From Pseudonocardia sp. TRM90224 (GTDB lineage: Bacteria; Actinomycetota; Actinomycetes; Mycobacteriales; Pseudonocardiaceae), in NCBI RefSeq assembly GCF_021245725.1, contig NZ_JAJGSX010000004.1, positions 62,001-126,000 of the forward strand: DNA of 64,000 nucleotides, read 5' to 3'. The translations under genes and the position numbers were made by a program. Below, one piece after another: positions 1-10,274 of the stretch (position 1 is its first letter; every line of letters starts with the position of its first letter). The notes under the pieces were generated by a model that was given only the letters and a program-made list of their open reading frames with translations, did no database searches and was not told the origin of the DNA.

Positions 1-1427
<1,427 letters not shown>

Positions 1428-1448
1428 CGTAGCGCGGCGGGGAGGGGC

Positions 1449-2225
1449 GTGATGACGGACGGCCGGGACAACCCGACCAACGCCGACGGCGGCGCGGAAG
1501 TGTCTGCAGAACTGCCGGCGGGGCTGCGTGAGCCGTTCGTCCCTCCCCCGCCACGCCCCGGGCTCGGTGCCGGCGTCGCCGTCCTGCTGGCGTTCGCCGC
1601 GATGGCTGCGTTGTGGGCGGCGCTGGTCGGCGTGGGGCCTGCCGTGCTCGACTCGGCGCTGCTGGCCGGATCCGTCGACGCGCGCTCCGGCGAGCTGACC
1701 GCCTCGGCGATCCTCGTGACGGATGTGGGGAGCACGCTGGTCATGGCGGTGCTGGCGGTCTCGGCCGGCGCGTGGTGCTGGTACCGGGGGCGACGCGCCG
1801 ACGCCGTGCTCGCGATCGGCGCGATGGTCGGCGCGAGCATCGTGTTCCGGCTGCTCAAGATCGTGATCGGCCGGCCGCGGCCGCCGGAGATCAGCCGGCT
1901 CGTCGTCGAGACCAACGAGTCGCTGCCCTCGGGACACGCCACCATGTCGACCGTCGTGCTCGGCACGCTCGTCGTGCTGGGCTGGGCGCACCGCCGCCGG
2001 CTCGGGCGGATCCTGCTCGTCGCCGGCGCCGCCGCGTGGGTCGGCGCGGTCGGGGCGACCCGCATCTACCTAGGCGTCCACTGGTTCAGCGACGTCGTCG
2101 CCGGCTGGCTCGTCGGCGCGGCCTGGCTCGCCGTGTGCGTCACGCTGTGGAGCTGGTGGCGGGCGCGGCACCCGGCCGACGCCGTCGTGCCCGCGCAGCC
2201 GGCCGCCCACCTCGACCCGACGTAG
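1449..2225 (+). CDS. PAP2-family membrane phosphatase
   Basis: Predicted integral-membrane phosphatase of the PAP2 superfamily (phosphatidate or undecaprenyl-pyrophosphate type; the substrate cannot be read from sequence). The 258-residue product has a Pro-rich cytoplasmic N-terminus and about six hydrophobic segments. All three signature motifs are present: KIVIGRPRPP (KxxxxxxRP), SLPSGHATMS (PSGH) and ATRIYLGVHWFSDVVAG (SRxxxxxHxxxD-like). The start is GTG at 1449 or the adjacent ATG at 1452, preceded by a GGGGAGGGG ribosome-binding site. It ends immediately before a long hairpin (2226-2294). Confidence 0.9.
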   Translation: MMTDGRDNPTNADGGAEVSAELPAGLREPFVPPPPRPGLGAGVAVLLAFAAMAALWAALVGVGPAVLDSALLAGSVDARSGELTASAILVTDVGSTLVMAVLAVSAGAWCWYRGRRADAVLAIGAMVGASIVFRLLKIVIGRPRPPEISRLVVETNESLPSGHATMSTVVLGTLVVLGWAHRRRLGRILLVAGAAAWVGAVGATRIYLGVHWFSDVVAGWLVGAAWLAVCVTLWSWWRARHPADAVVPAQPAAHLDPT

Positions 2226-2294
2226 AACTTCCCCACCATTTTGTGCACCTGCGCGCTCCACAAGCACGCAAGTGCACAAAACGGTGGGGAAGTT
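2226..2294. repeat. Family A palindrome, copy 1 (putative bidirectional terminator)
   Basis: Inverted repeat starting one base after the PAP2 stop codon. Outer arms are AACTTCCCCACCATTTTG and CAAAACGGTGGGGAAGTT, with one mismatch. The inner arms extend with TGCACCTGCGCGC-like sequence around a short loop. There is no T tract, so if it terminates transcription it is not a classical T-tailed terminator. Six further copies lie in the window. Confidence 0.75.
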
Positions 2295-2346
2295 GCGGGG
2301 GTGGCGGGGGCGGAACAACAGCTCCTCCCCGGCGTTGACTCCACAT

Positions 2347-4155
2347 GTGACGACCCGCATCCGTGTCCGCGCGCCCGAGCTGAAGGGCAGGCGGTGGCTC
2401 AACACCGGCGGCCGTGAGCTGTCGCTCGCGGAGCTGCGCGGCAAGATCGTGCTGCTCGACTTCTGGACGTTCTGCTGCGTGAACTGCCTCCACGTGCTCG
2501 ACGAGCTGCGTGAGCTGGAGGAGCGATTCGCCGACGTGCTCGTGGTGGTCGGTGTGCACTCGCCGAAGTTCGTGCACGAGGCCGACCCGGCGGCGGTCGA
2601 GGCGGCCGTCGAGCGCTACGCGGTGCACCACCCGGTGCTCGACGATCCCGAGTTGACGACGTGGGACGCCTACGCGGCCCGCGCGTGGCCGACGCTCGTG
2701 GTGATCGACCCGCGCGGGTACGTCGTCGCGCAGATGTCCGGTGAGGGGCACGCGCACGGCCTGTCGGTGCTGGTCGAGGAGCTGCTCGCCGAGCACGGCG
2801 ACACGGTGCGCCGAGGCGACGGCCCGTACGTGGCGCCACCGGAGCCGACGACGTCGCTGCGGTTCCCCGGCAAGGTCGTGGCGCTGCCCGGCGGGACGTT
2901 CCTGGTCTCCGACACCGCGCACCACCAGCTCGTCGAGCTGGAGGCGGATCTCGCCACCGAACGCCGCCGGATCGGGACGGGCGAGCGTGGGCTCGTCGAC
3001 GGCGCCGCCGCGCGGTTCGCCGAACCGCAGGGGCTGCTCGTGCTGCCGGCCGGCAGGGCGGACTACGACGTGGTCGTCGCCGACAGTGTCAACCACGCGC
3101 TGCGGGGTGTGCGGCTGGCCGACGGCCACGTGACGACGCTGGCCGGGACGGGCACCCAGCTGCGCGAACGGGTGGAGCCGGGCGGCACTGCCGCCGAGTT
3201 GTCGACGCCGTGGGACGTGGCGTGGTGGGGCGGGCGGGTCGTCGTCGCGATGGCGGGCAGCCACCAGCTGTGGACGTTCGACCCGGCGACCGGTGCGGTG
3301 GCGGTGCTCGCCGGCACGACCAACGAGGGGTTGCGCGACGGGCCGGTCGCCGATGCGTTCTTCGCCCAGCCGTCGGGCCTCGCGACCAGCGGCGACGGGG
3401 CGAACGAGGTGCTCTGGATCGCCGACTCCGAGACGTCGGCGCTGCGCTCGCTGGAGGCCGCGCCCGCGGTCGGGGCCGCCGTCACGACCGCCGTCGGGAC
3501 GGGCCTGTTCGACTTCGGGTTCGTCGACGGCACCGATGCGCTGCTGCAGCACCCGCTGGGTGTCGCTGCGCTGCCCGACGGCTCCGTCGCGATCGCCGAC
3601 ACCTACAACGGCGCCGTGCGCCGCTACGACCCGCAGCGTCGCACGGTCTCCACGCTGGCCCGTGACCTGCGCGAACCCAGCGACGTCCTGGTCGACGGCA
3701 ACACGCTCGTGATCGTCGAGTCGGCCGCGCACCGGCTGCTGCGGATCCCGATCCCGGCCAGCACGCAGGTGTCGGCGGGCGCGCACCAGGTGCGCAGACC
3801 GCGCACGGACCTCGCGCCGGGCCCGCTGGAGCTGCGCATCGCCTTCACCCCGCCGACCGGGCAGCACCTCGACACCCGCTTCGGCGATCCCACGTCGCTG
3901 ACGGTCGCGGCGGAGCCGCCGTCACTGCTGGCTGCCGGCGCGGGCACGGCGCAGGGGCTCACGCGGACGCTCGTGCTGGCCGCCGACGGGCCGACCGAGG
4001 GTGTGCTGCAGGTCAGCGTCGCCGCGGCGGCCTGCGACGAGGGCGGCGGGACGTTCGCGGCGTGCCACCGCTACCAGCAGGACTGGGGCATCCCCGTCCG
4101 GCTGGTCGACGGCGCCCCGGCGGAGCTGGAGCTCGATCTGCGCGCCGTCACCTGA
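2347..4155 (+). CDS. Thioredoxin-like/NHL-repeat protein (NHLRC2-like)
   Basis: A 602-residue protein with an N-terminal thioredoxin/TlpA-like domain (about residues 1-160). Its active site is FWTFCCVNC, containing CVNC in place of the usual CxxC spacing residues. NHL repeats follow (about 170-460; recurring blocks such as VADSVNHALRGV, IADSETSALRSL, IADTYNGAVRRY), predicted to form a beta propeller, and then a beta-rich C-terminal domain. This order matches bacterial NHLRC2-like proteins, whose substrate is not established. No signal peptide is evident. The GTG start at 2347 begins VTTRIRVRAPEL; an overlapping ATG two bases earlier is out of frame. Confidence 0.85.
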   Translation: MTTRIRVRAPELKGRRWLNTGGRELSLAELRGKIVLLDFWTFCCVNCLHVLDELRELEERFADVLVVVGVHSPKFVHEADPAAVEAAVERYAVHHPVLDDPELTTWDAYAARAWPTLVVIDPRGYVVAQMSGEGHAHGLSVLVEELLAEHGDTVRRGDGPYVAPPEPTTSLRFPGKVVALPGGTFLVSDTAHHQLVELEADLATERRRIGTGERGLVDGAAARFAEPQGLLVLPAGRADYDVVVADSVNHALRGVRLADGHVTTLAGTGTQLRERVEPGGTAAELSTPWDVAWWGGRVVVAMAGSHQLWTFDPATGAVAVLAGTTNEGLRDGPVADAFFAQPSGLATSGDGANEVLWIADSETSALRSLEAAPAVGAAVTTAVGTGLFDFGFVDGTDALLQHPLGVAALPDGSVAIADTYNGAVRRYDPQRRTVSTLARDLREPSDVLVDGNTLVIVESAAHRLLRIPIPASTQVSAGAHQVRRPRTDLAPGPLELRIAFTPPTGQHLDTRFGDPTSLTVAAEPPSLLAAGAGTAQGLTRTLVLAADGPTEGVLQVSVAAAACDEGGGTFAACHRYQQDWGIPVRLVDGAPAELELDLRAVT

Positions 4156-4159
4156 GCAA

Positions 4160-4225
4160 ACTTCCCCACCGTTTTGGGTGGATGCGCGCCCGCAGAGCGC
4201 GCAAGTGCACAAAACGGTGGGGAAC
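4160..4225. repeat. Family A palindrome, copy 2, between convergent genes
   Basis: The outer arms ACTTCCCCACCGTTTTG and CAAAACGGTGGGGA pair perfectly. The inner arms do not match each other: the left carries GGTGGATGCGCGC while the right carries GCGCGCAAGTGCA, the complement of a different inner type. The hairpin is therefore a chimera of two inner-arm types. It sits between the stop of the NHL gene and the convergent DUF1707 gene. Confidence 0.75.
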
Positions 4226-4246
4226 TACGACGCCGGGTGGGGAACT

Positions 4247-4795
4247 TCAGCGGACGGTGACCCGCACGTGCCCGAGCATGCTGTGGCCGCCGATCCGCAC
4301 CACCGGGGCATCGGGCGGCAGGACGACGCTGCTCCAGCCGCGGGGCTGGTGCTCGACGACGGAGCGCTTGCCGAGGCTCGCGGTGCCGGTGTCGATCAGC
4401 CGGGTGCCGCGGGAGACGTGCACCTCGACCTTGCCCAGCAGCGAGTTGGCGACGACGTCGACCTCGGTGCCGGCGGGCAGCCCGCACAGGTCGAGCACCG
4501 CCGCGCCGAGCGTGACGTCGACGTTGACGGTGCGGCTGGCCGGGTCGGGCCGCCTGCGCACCTTGCTCAACGTCACCCGCAGCGGCTGCTCGGGCACGAC
4601 CGCCGTGCCGGCGAGCCGGACGGGCAGGTCGGCGAGCCAGGGCTGCAGCTCGCCGCGGGTGCGCGCGGCGTAGACACCCTCCAGGCGCTCCCCGTGCTCG
4701 TCCCAGCTCAGCCGCCCCTCACCGACGGCGGTGTGCAGGACAGCGGCGGCGCGGTCCCGGTCGGTGTCGGAGATCCGCAGTTCCAGCTCACCCAT
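4247..4795 (-). CDS. DUF1707 domain protein
   Basis: A 182-residue soluble protein. The N-terminal DUF1707 domain (about 5-57) has the typical ELRISDTDRDRAAAVLHTAV and GRLSWDEHGERLEGVYAART pattern. The C-terminal half is beta-rich (VNVDVTLGAAVLDL, VDVVANSLLGKVEVHV) and resembles the LiaF-like, cell-wall-active-antibiotic-response domain often fused to DUF1707 in actinomycetes. The molecular function is unknown. It starts at ATG 4795, and the NlpC/P60 gene ends 39 bp upstream on the same strand. Confidence 0.85.
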   Translation of the reverse strand: MGELELRISDTDRDRAAAVLHTAVGEGRLSWDEHGERLEGVYAARTRGELQPWLADLPVRLAGTAVVPEQPLRVTLSKVRRRPDPASRTVNVDVTLGAAVLDLCGLPAGTEVDVVANSLLGKVEVHVSRGTRLIDTGTASLGKRSVVEHQPRGWSSVVLPPDAPVVRIGGHSMLGHVRVTVR

Positions 4796-4834
4796 GGCGC
4801 CATGGTATGGCGTCGCGGTGACGTCAACAAGACG

Positions 4835-5830
4835 TCAGATCCGCGACGCCGCCCGGACGGCCGATCCGAGGCCGGGTGGGGCGCGCGAACCACCGATGTT
4901 CCCGGGGGTGCCCGCCGACGGTACCGCCGATACGGCTGGTACGGCCGGTGCGGCCGAGATCGCCGCAGCCGCCGTCTCCGGTTCGGGCGGCTGCGGGGCA
5001 GCGACATCGGGCACGCCGTCGGGGATCGGGGCGGGTGGCGCCTCGAAGACGGTCGGGCCGCGATCGGGCGGTGGGTCGGGACGCGGCGACAGCGGCGGGA
5101 GCACACCCGGGTCGCCGAACCGCGCGGCGGGCCGGGTCGCACCCAGGTAGTCGTCGCCGCGCCATCGGTAGTAGGCGACCTGCACTGGCTTGCCGAACGT
5201 CGGCGCGTTCACCATCCGGGAGCCGCCGAGGTAGAGCCCGACGTGGTGGACGCGGTCGAGGGTGCCGTAGAAGACCAGGTCACCGGCCTGCAGCGGGGTG
5301 CCGGGCGGCACCAGCGGGCCTGCGTAGAACTGGCGGTGCGCCGTGCGCGGCAGCTCGATCCCGGCCTGGGCGTAGGCGAAGCGGGTCAGGCCCGAGCAGT
5401 CGAAGCCGATCTCGCCCGCGGCCGGCCCGTCGCCGCCCCACGTGTACGGCAGCCCGATCTGGTCCATGGCCGCGCGGATCGCCGCGGCGACCGCGTTCGC
5501 CGCCGTGGCCGAGGTCAGATGACGGACGGGCAGGACGTCGGGCCACGCCGGAGCCCAGCCGCCTCCGGACGGGAGCGGCACGTAGCCGGCGTCGGCAGGC
5601 AGCGGCTCGGCGGCCGGCAGCGGTTCGCCCGGCAGCACCGGCTCGCCGTAGGGCGACGCTCCGGCCGGCGGCACGGAGCTCGGCACAGGCTCCTCCGGCG
5701 GCGCCTCGCCGGGGCGCGACACCGACGAGCCGGCGAGCGACCCGACCGCCACGATGCTGACGACGGCAACGGCGACGAGGACGACGACCGGTAGCCGATC
5801 GTTGCCGCGACGGTGCCGTCCCCCGACCAT
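4835..5830 (-). CDS. NlpC/P60 family cell-wall hydrolase
   Basis: Predicted peptidoglycan endopeptidase acting outside the membrane. The 331-residue product has one N-terminal hydrophobic segment (LPVVVLVAVAVVSIVAVGSLAG) serving as a signal or anchor, a Pro-rich spacer, and an NlpC/P60 domain. Catalytic motifs are GFDCSGLTRFAYAQ (nucleophile Cys), DRVHHVGLYLG (catalytic His), and a later polar residue. A Pro/Ala-rich tail of about 90 residues follows. I chose ATG 5830 because it places the hydrophobic segment 15 residues in; the frame is open further upstream but that part is basic and Cys-containing. Confidence 0.88.
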   Translation of the reverse strand: MVGGRHRRGNDRLPVVVLVAVAVVSIVAVGSLAGSSVSRPGEAPPEEPVPSSVPPAGASPYGEPVLPGEPLPAAEPLPADAGYVPLPSGGGWAPAWPDVLPVRHLTSATAANAVAAAIRAAMDQIGLPYTWGGDGPAAGEIGFDCSGLTRFAYAQAGIELPRTAHRQFYAGPLVPPGTPLQAGDLVFYGTLDRVHHVGLYLGGSRMVNAPTFGKPVQVAYYRWRGDDYLGATRPAARFGDPGVLPPLSPRPDPPPDRGPTVFEAPPAPIPDGVPDVAAPQPPEPETAAAAISAAPAVPAVSAVPSAGTPGNIGGSRAPPGLGSAVRAASRI

Positions 5831-5899
5831 GCGCCGAGCATGCCGGCACGGCACTGCGCGCCACAGAACACGCGCCCCACACCACACGGACGAGGGCGG

Positions 5900-6541
5900 T
5901 CAGGCCCCCAACCAGGTGAGCACGGCGATCACACGGCGGTGGTCGTCGCTCGACGGTGGCAGCGCCAGCTTCGTGAAGATCGACGAGATGTGCTTCTCCA
6001 CCGCGCCCTGGCTGATCACGAGCTTGCGGCCGATCGCGGTGTTGGTGCGGCCCTCCGCCATCAGCTGGAGCACCTCGCGCTCGCGCGGCGAGAGCTCGCC
6101 GAGCGGGTCGCGGCGCCGACGGTGCGCGAAGAGCGCGGAGACGACCTCGGGGTCGAGCACCGTGCCGCCCGCGACGACCCGCTCCAGCGCGTCGGACAGG
6201 TCGGCGAGCTTCGAGACCCGGTCCTTCAGCAGGTAGCCGACGCCGCCGCCACCGCTGAGCAGATCCGAGGCGTACGACTCCTCGACGTACTGGGAGAGCA
6301 CCAGCACGGCGGTCCCGGGGACCTTGCTGCGCACCTCCATCGCGGCACGCAGCCCCTCGTCGGTGAACGTCGGCGGCATCCGGACGTCGACGACGGCGAC
6401 GTCGGGCCGGTGCTCGACGACGGCGGTGACCAGCGACGGCCCATCCCCCACCGCCGCCACGACACTCGCGCCGGCCTCGTCGAGCAGCCGGACGAGCCCT
6501 TCCCTCAGCAGCAACGAATCCTCAGCCAGCACGACGCGCAC
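5900..6541 (-). CDS. NarL/LuxR-family response regulator
   Basis: A 213-residue two-component response regulator. The receiver domain has the acidic pair in LAEDS, phospho-acceptor Asp52 in VVDVRMPP and a conserved Lys in GYLLKDRV. The C-terminal LuxR helix-turn-helix is LSPREREVLQLMAEGRTNTAIGRKL. The GTG start at 6541 gives MRVVLAEDS, the normal receiver N-terminus. It lies 54 bp downstream of the histidine kinase gene on the same strand, so the two form a cognate pair. Targets are unknown. Confidence 0.92.
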   Translation of the reverse strand: MRVVLAEDSLLLREGLVRLLDEAGASVVAAVGDGPSLVTAVVEHRPDVAVVDVRMPPTFTDEGLRAAMEVRSKVPGTAVLVLSQYVEESYASDLLSGGGGVGYLLKDRVSKLADLSDALERVVAGGTVLDPEVVSALFAHRRRRDPLGELSPREREVLQLMAEGRTNTAIGRKLVISQGAVEKHISSIFTKLALPPSSDDHRRVIAVLTWLGA

Positions 6542-6595
6542 CCGGCCGATCCTGCCGCACGTCTCACGCGAGCGGCAGAGCGGATGGTGCAGCGG

Positions 6596-7900
6596 TCAGC
6601 TGTCGACTCCGGCCAGCGGGATCTCCGCCGTCAGAACCGTCGGACCGCCGGGTGGGCTGACTACGTCGAGCACCCCTTCGACGGTGGCGAGCCGGTCGGC
6701 GAGGCCGGCGAGGCCGTGCCCCTTGCCGAGGTGGGCGCCGCCGACGCCGTTGTCACGGACCTGCACGAGAAGGCGCTGGGCGTCGGTGCTGACCTGCACG
6801 GTGCACAGCGACGCCTGCGAGTGCTTGGCGACGTTCGTGAGCGACTCGGTGACCACGAAGTACGCGGTGTTCTCCACGGCCTCGGCCAGCCGCTTCCCCT
6901 GCGGGACAGCGACGTCGAGCGACACCTCGATGGGGCAGCGCGCCGCAGCGGCGGCCAGCGCGGCGCCGAGGCCGCGGTCGGCGAGGATCGGCGGCGCGAT
7001 GCCTCGGGAGACCACGCGCAGCTCGTTGAGCGCCTCGCGGCTCTGTTCGAGGGCCTCCTCGACGAGGGTGCGCGCCTTCTCCGGGTTGTCATCGAGCCGG
7101 CGGGTGACGGCTTCCAGGTCCATGTTGAGCCGCACCAGCCGCTGCTGCGGGCCGTCGTGGATGTCGCGCTCGATCCGGCGCAGTGTCTGCGCCTCGGCGT
7201 GGACGGCGGCGCGCCTGCTGCTCTCCAGCTGGGTGGCGCGGGCGCGCAGCGCCGCGGTCTGGTTGGTGAGCAGCCCGCGAGCGAGTCCCGCCCGCACGGC
7301 GACGAGCCCCCGCACCAGCAACGGCGAGGTCGCGAGCATGAACACCCCGAGCACGGTGTTGGTCGTGATCTCACCCCACAGGTCCCGCGAGCCGGTGAGC
7401 AACCAGTACAGCCCGCCGCCATCGTCGTCGTCACGCGGCAACGACCACTGCCACGTCACGTACAGCGCCCCGCCGAGCCCACCGACGAACCAGGCGACGG
7501 AGATGATGAACGCGGCGAGCCTGACCGGGAATGCGACGACGGCGTGCAGCAGGTCGCGCCACGACTGCGGGTCGCGCAGCCGGCTGAACAACCGCCCGAG
7601 ACCCGTGCCCTTCGGCTCGCGGTAGTGGTGCGGCGGCAGCGGCCGCCCGGTCGCCCACTCGGCACCCCGACGCTCGACGGTCGCCAACCCGCGCGCCGCC
7701 TGCAGCGCCAACACGAGGATCGGGACACCGATCCAGATCACCGACGTCGACACACCGACCGAGAAGCCCACGACCGCCAGCACGAACGCGACGATGCACA
7801 GCGGCAGCCCGCCGAGGAGGAACGCGAAGCCCCTCCCGAACCGCGTGCCGGCGCGCAACGGCGTGCTCTGCGGTGGGCGTTCGGGCGCGATATCGGTCAT
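6596..7900 (-). CDS. Two-component sensor histidine kinase (HisKA_3)
   Basis: A 434-residue membrane kinase partnered with the response regulator at 5900-6541. The N-terminal part has about four hydrophobic segments (around 28-70, 115-150 and 180-200) of the actinomycete sensor type. A coiled segment leads into the HisKA_3 dimerisation box ERDIHDGPQQRLVRLNM, with His248 the likely phospho-acceptor. The C-terminus is an HATPase_c domain with VVTESLTNVAKHS (N box), RDNGVGG (G1) and GHGLAGLADRL (G2). ATG 7900 is preceded by AGGACC. Confidence 0.92.
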   Translation of the reverse strand: MTDIAPERPPQSTPLRAGTRFGRGFAFLLGGLPLCIVAFVLAVVGFSVGVSTSVIWIGVPILVLALQAARGLATVERRGAEWATGRPLPPHHYREPKGTGLGRLFSRLRDPQSWRDLLHAVVAFPVRLAAFIISVAWFVGGLGGALYVTWQWSLPRDDDDGGGLYWLLTGSRDLWGEITTNTVLGVFMLATSPLLVRGLVAVRAGLARGLLTNQTAALRARATQLESSRRAAVHAEAQTLRRIERDIHDGPQQRLVRLNMDLEAVTRRLDDNPEKARTLVEEALEQSREALNELRVVSRGIAPPILADRGLGAALAAAAARCPIEVSLDVAVPQGKRLAEAVENTAYFVVTESLTNVAKHSQASLCTVQVSTDAQRLLVQVRDNGVGGAHLGKGHGLAGLADRLATVEGVLDVVSPPGGPTVLTAEIPLAGVDS

Positions 7901-8012
7901 GGTCCTACTTTCGCTCCCCGATCCACTCGGCCCACAGCCGGTGCGCCTCCGTGGTCAGGGTAGGGGCAACCCGAAGGCAGCCGGTGACCCCAGGCCCCGG
8001 AGGCGGGCCGGG

Positions 8013-8071
8013 GAGGGCAGGAAAGCCACTTTCAGGCCCTGTGAGGGCAGGAAAGTGGCTTTCCTGCCCTC
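8013..8071. repeat. Family C palindrome, copy 1
   Basis: Perfect 21-bp arms (left 8013-8033, right 8051-8071) built on GGGCAGGAAAG and CTTTCCTGCCC, around a 17-base loop. The left-arm sequence GAGGGCAGGAAAG also recurs as a direct repeat starting in the loop. It lies downstream of the PucR stop codon (minus strand) and upstream of the kinase start, so terminating PucR transcription is plausible. A related copy is at 60859-60915. Confidence 0.75.
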
Positions 8072-8087
8072 ACCCCGGTCACCCCGG

Positions 8088-9329
8088 CTACCCGTCGGAG
8101 TGCATGCGAGCCGCCGTGAGGCCGAGGGTCAGGAGCAGGCGGTCGCGCGGGTCGGCGATGGAGCGGCCGGTGGCGGTCTCGATGCGGCGCATCCGGTAGA
8201 TGACGGTGTTGCGGTGGCAGAAGAGCGCCGCGGCGGCGTGCGTCGGCGAGCCGCCGCAGGCGAGCAGCTCCGCGAGCGTCTCGAGCAGGGTCTGCCGGTC
8301 GGCGGCCGGCAGGTCCATCAGCTTGCCCAGCCCGACCCGCACCAGCCGCGGCATCAGCGTGGGGCTGTCGACGAGCAGCGCCTCGGGGAGCCGGTCGTCC
8401 AGCTCCGCGAGCCCTGGCGCGGTGAGCGTGCGCGCGGCGGTCTCGGCCATCCGGTACCCCGTGTCGACGGCGGCGAGCCCGTCGATCACCGGCGACACCC
8501 CGACCCGACCCTCGACGCACGGGCGCAGCGCGTCGACGGCCGCCCGCGCCGACCGGTTCACCAGAGCGACCAGCCCGACCTCGTCGTGCGGGCGCACGAA
8601 GAAGGTCGAGACGACCCCACATGCCGCGAGTGCCTCCGGTGCTCCGCGCAGCGATTCCTCGCCCGCGTCGGCCGGCGCGACAACGCACAGCATCGGCCCC
8701 GACGTCGGCAGGCCGAGCACCGCGGCCGCGTCGCGCAGGAACGCCGGATCGCCGCCCCGGCCTTCGAGCAGCCCGTCGAGCAGGATGTTTCGCCTGCTCA
8801 GGTCGTGCGTGTGCAGCCGGAGCTCCTCGCGCCGGTACGCGTCGACGAGCACCGAGGAGCTGCCGTCGTTGGTGCGCCACACGTAGCTGGCGGCGTCGAG
8901 CAGAGCGTCGTCGTAACGGCCGTCGAACCGGCGACGGGACAGGTCGAGCAGCGCCTCCCAGATGAACCTGCCGCCCAGACGGTAAGCCCGCATCACCGAC
9001 TCCAGCGGCACCCCTTGCCGGGCCCGCAGCCGCCCCGTGTGGCGGGACGTGTCGGCCGGGTCGACCCCGCCGGGCACCTGCATCGCGAGCACCTGCACGC
9101 CGCGTTCCAGGTTCCCGTACGCGGCGCTGCGCAGCTCGTCGACCATGTCGAGCTCGGAGTAGATCGGCTCGCGGGCAACGACGTGCACGACGAGCCGGTC
9201 GGCGAGGCCGTCCAGCTCCTCCAGCAACGCGGCACCGAGCACGCGCAGCGCCTCGTCGGACTCCGGGGGCAGCCCGCGACCCGCGGGCACGCCGGTTGTG
9301 TGGCGCGCTGCTCCACCGGTGGACAGCAT
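8088..9329 (-). CDS. PucR-family transcriptional regulator
   Basis: A regulator of about 413 residues. The central region resembles the actinomycete RsbRD-N/GGDEF-like PucR architecture. The C-terminal PucR helix-turn-helix (HTH_30) reads LLETLAELLACGGSPTHAAAALFCHRNTVIYRMRRIE, a near-textbook match. The frame is open to about 9401, but I prefer ATG 9329, preceded by GAGG, because the extra N-terminal residues are atypical. It is transcribed divergently from the ABC transporter at 9489, so it is the obvious candidate regulator of that operon. Confidence 0.88.
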   Translation of the reverse strand: MLSTGGAARHTTGVPAGRGLPPESDEALRVLGAALLEELDGLADRLVVHVVAREPIYSELDMVDELRSAAYGNLERGVQVLAMQVPGGVDPADTSRHTGRLRARQGVPLESVMRAYRLGGRFIWEALLDLSRRRFDGRYDDALLDAASYVWRTNDGSSSVLVDAYRREELRLHTHDLSRRNILLDGLLEGRGGDPAFLRDAAAVLGLPTSGPMLCVVAPADAGEESLRGAPEALAACGVVSTFFVRPHDEVGLVALVNRSARAAVDALRPCVEGRVGVSPVIDGLAAVDTGYRMAETAARTLTAPGLAELDDRLPEALLVDSPTLMPRLVRVGLGKLMDLPAADRQTLLETLAELLACGGSPTHAAAALFCHRNTVIYRMRRIETATGRSIADPRDRLLLTLGLTAARMHSDG

Positions 9330-9488
9330 CCTCGAACTGTGCAACAGCGTGCACATCCACGTCCACCCGAACGGGCTTCCCGCCCAGAACGTCCCTGGCA
9401 ATATTGTGCACAGCGCCTATAGCGACCTGTGGGCGCGGCGCCCAAGGTGTGGGCACGCAGATCCGCCCAACGTCGGGGGGCCCGCCTC
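9330..9488. promoter_or_regulatory. Divergent promoter region, PucR / ABC transporter
   Basis: This 159-bp gap separates two divergent genes. On the plus strand TGGCAA and TATAGC are spaced by 16 bases near 9392-9420, a plausible promoter for the transporter. Two copies of a GTGCA-type half-site (CTGTGCAAC, TTGTGCACA) flank this region and could be regulator contacts. The promoter call is inference from sequence only. Confidence 0.4.
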
Positions 9489-10274
9489 GTGTCAGACACC
9501 CAGCCAGCACCTTCCGTCTTCGGCGTCGCCGACGTGAGCGTCCGTTTCGGCGGGCTGGTCGCGCTCGACGCCGTCTCGTTCGCGGTCGGGCACGGCAAGG
9601 TGCACGGCGTCATCGGGCCCAACGGCGCCGGGAAGACCACGCTGTTCAACGTCTGCTGCGGGTTCGTGCGCCCCGACGCCGGGACGGTGCTTCGCCACGG
9701 CCGGCCGGTCTCCCCCCGCCCCGACGAGCTGGCCGGCATGGGCATCGCGCGCACTCTGCAGGGTGTCGGGCTGTTCAGGGGGCTCTCGGTCGTCGAGAAC
9801 GTGATGGTCGGGGCCGACCGGCACCGCAAGGCGGGCTTCGGCTCGACGCTGCTGGCGTTACCCCGGTCCGACCGCGACGAGCGGGCGCTGCGCGAGCGGG
9901 CGATGGCCGCGCTCGCCGAGCTGGGCGCCGACGGCTACGCGGCTCGGCTGCCCGGCAGCCTCCCCTACCCGGTGCAGAAGCGGGTCGCGCTCGCCCGCGC
10001 GCTGGCGTCCGAACCCGACCTCCTGCTGCTCGACGAGCCGGCGAGCGGCCTCGGCCACGACGAGATGACCGAGCTGGGCGCGCTGATCCGCTCGCTGACG
10101 GCACGCATGTCGGTCGTGCTGGTCGAGCACCACATGGACCTCGTGATGAGCGTCTGCGACAAGATCACCGTGCTCGACTTCGGCAAGGTCGTCGCCGACG
10201 GCACCCCCGACGAGGTCCGCGACGACCCCGCGGTGATCGACGCCTACCTCGGCGAGGAGGCGACCCACGCATGA
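9489..10274 (+). CDS. livG: Branched-chain-amino-acid-type ABC transporter ATP-binding protein (LivG-like)
   Basis: Cytoplasmic ATPase of a HAAT-family importer, 261 residues. Walker A is GPNGAGKTT and Walker B is LLLLDEPASGL, followed by VLVEHHMDLV with the H-loop His. The canonical LSGG signature is weak: the equivalent stretch reads LPYPVQKRVALARAL, a degenerate C-loop that is unusual for LivG. GTG 9489 begins VSDTQPAP. It overlaps the next gene by ATGA and is the first gene of a five-gene transporter operon. Confidence 0.9.
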   Translation: MSDTQPAPSVFGVADVSVRFGGLVALDAVSFAVGHGKVHGVIGPNGAGKTTLFNVCCGFVRPDAGTVLRHGRPVSPRPDELAGMGIARTLQGVGLFRGLSVVENVMVGADRHRKAGFGSTLLALPRSDRDERALRERAMAALAELGADGYAARLPGSLPYPVQKRVALARALASEPDLLLLDEPASGLGHDEMTELGALIRSLTARMSVVLVEHHMDLVMSVCDKITVLDFGKVVADGTPDEVRDDPAVIDAYLGEEATHA

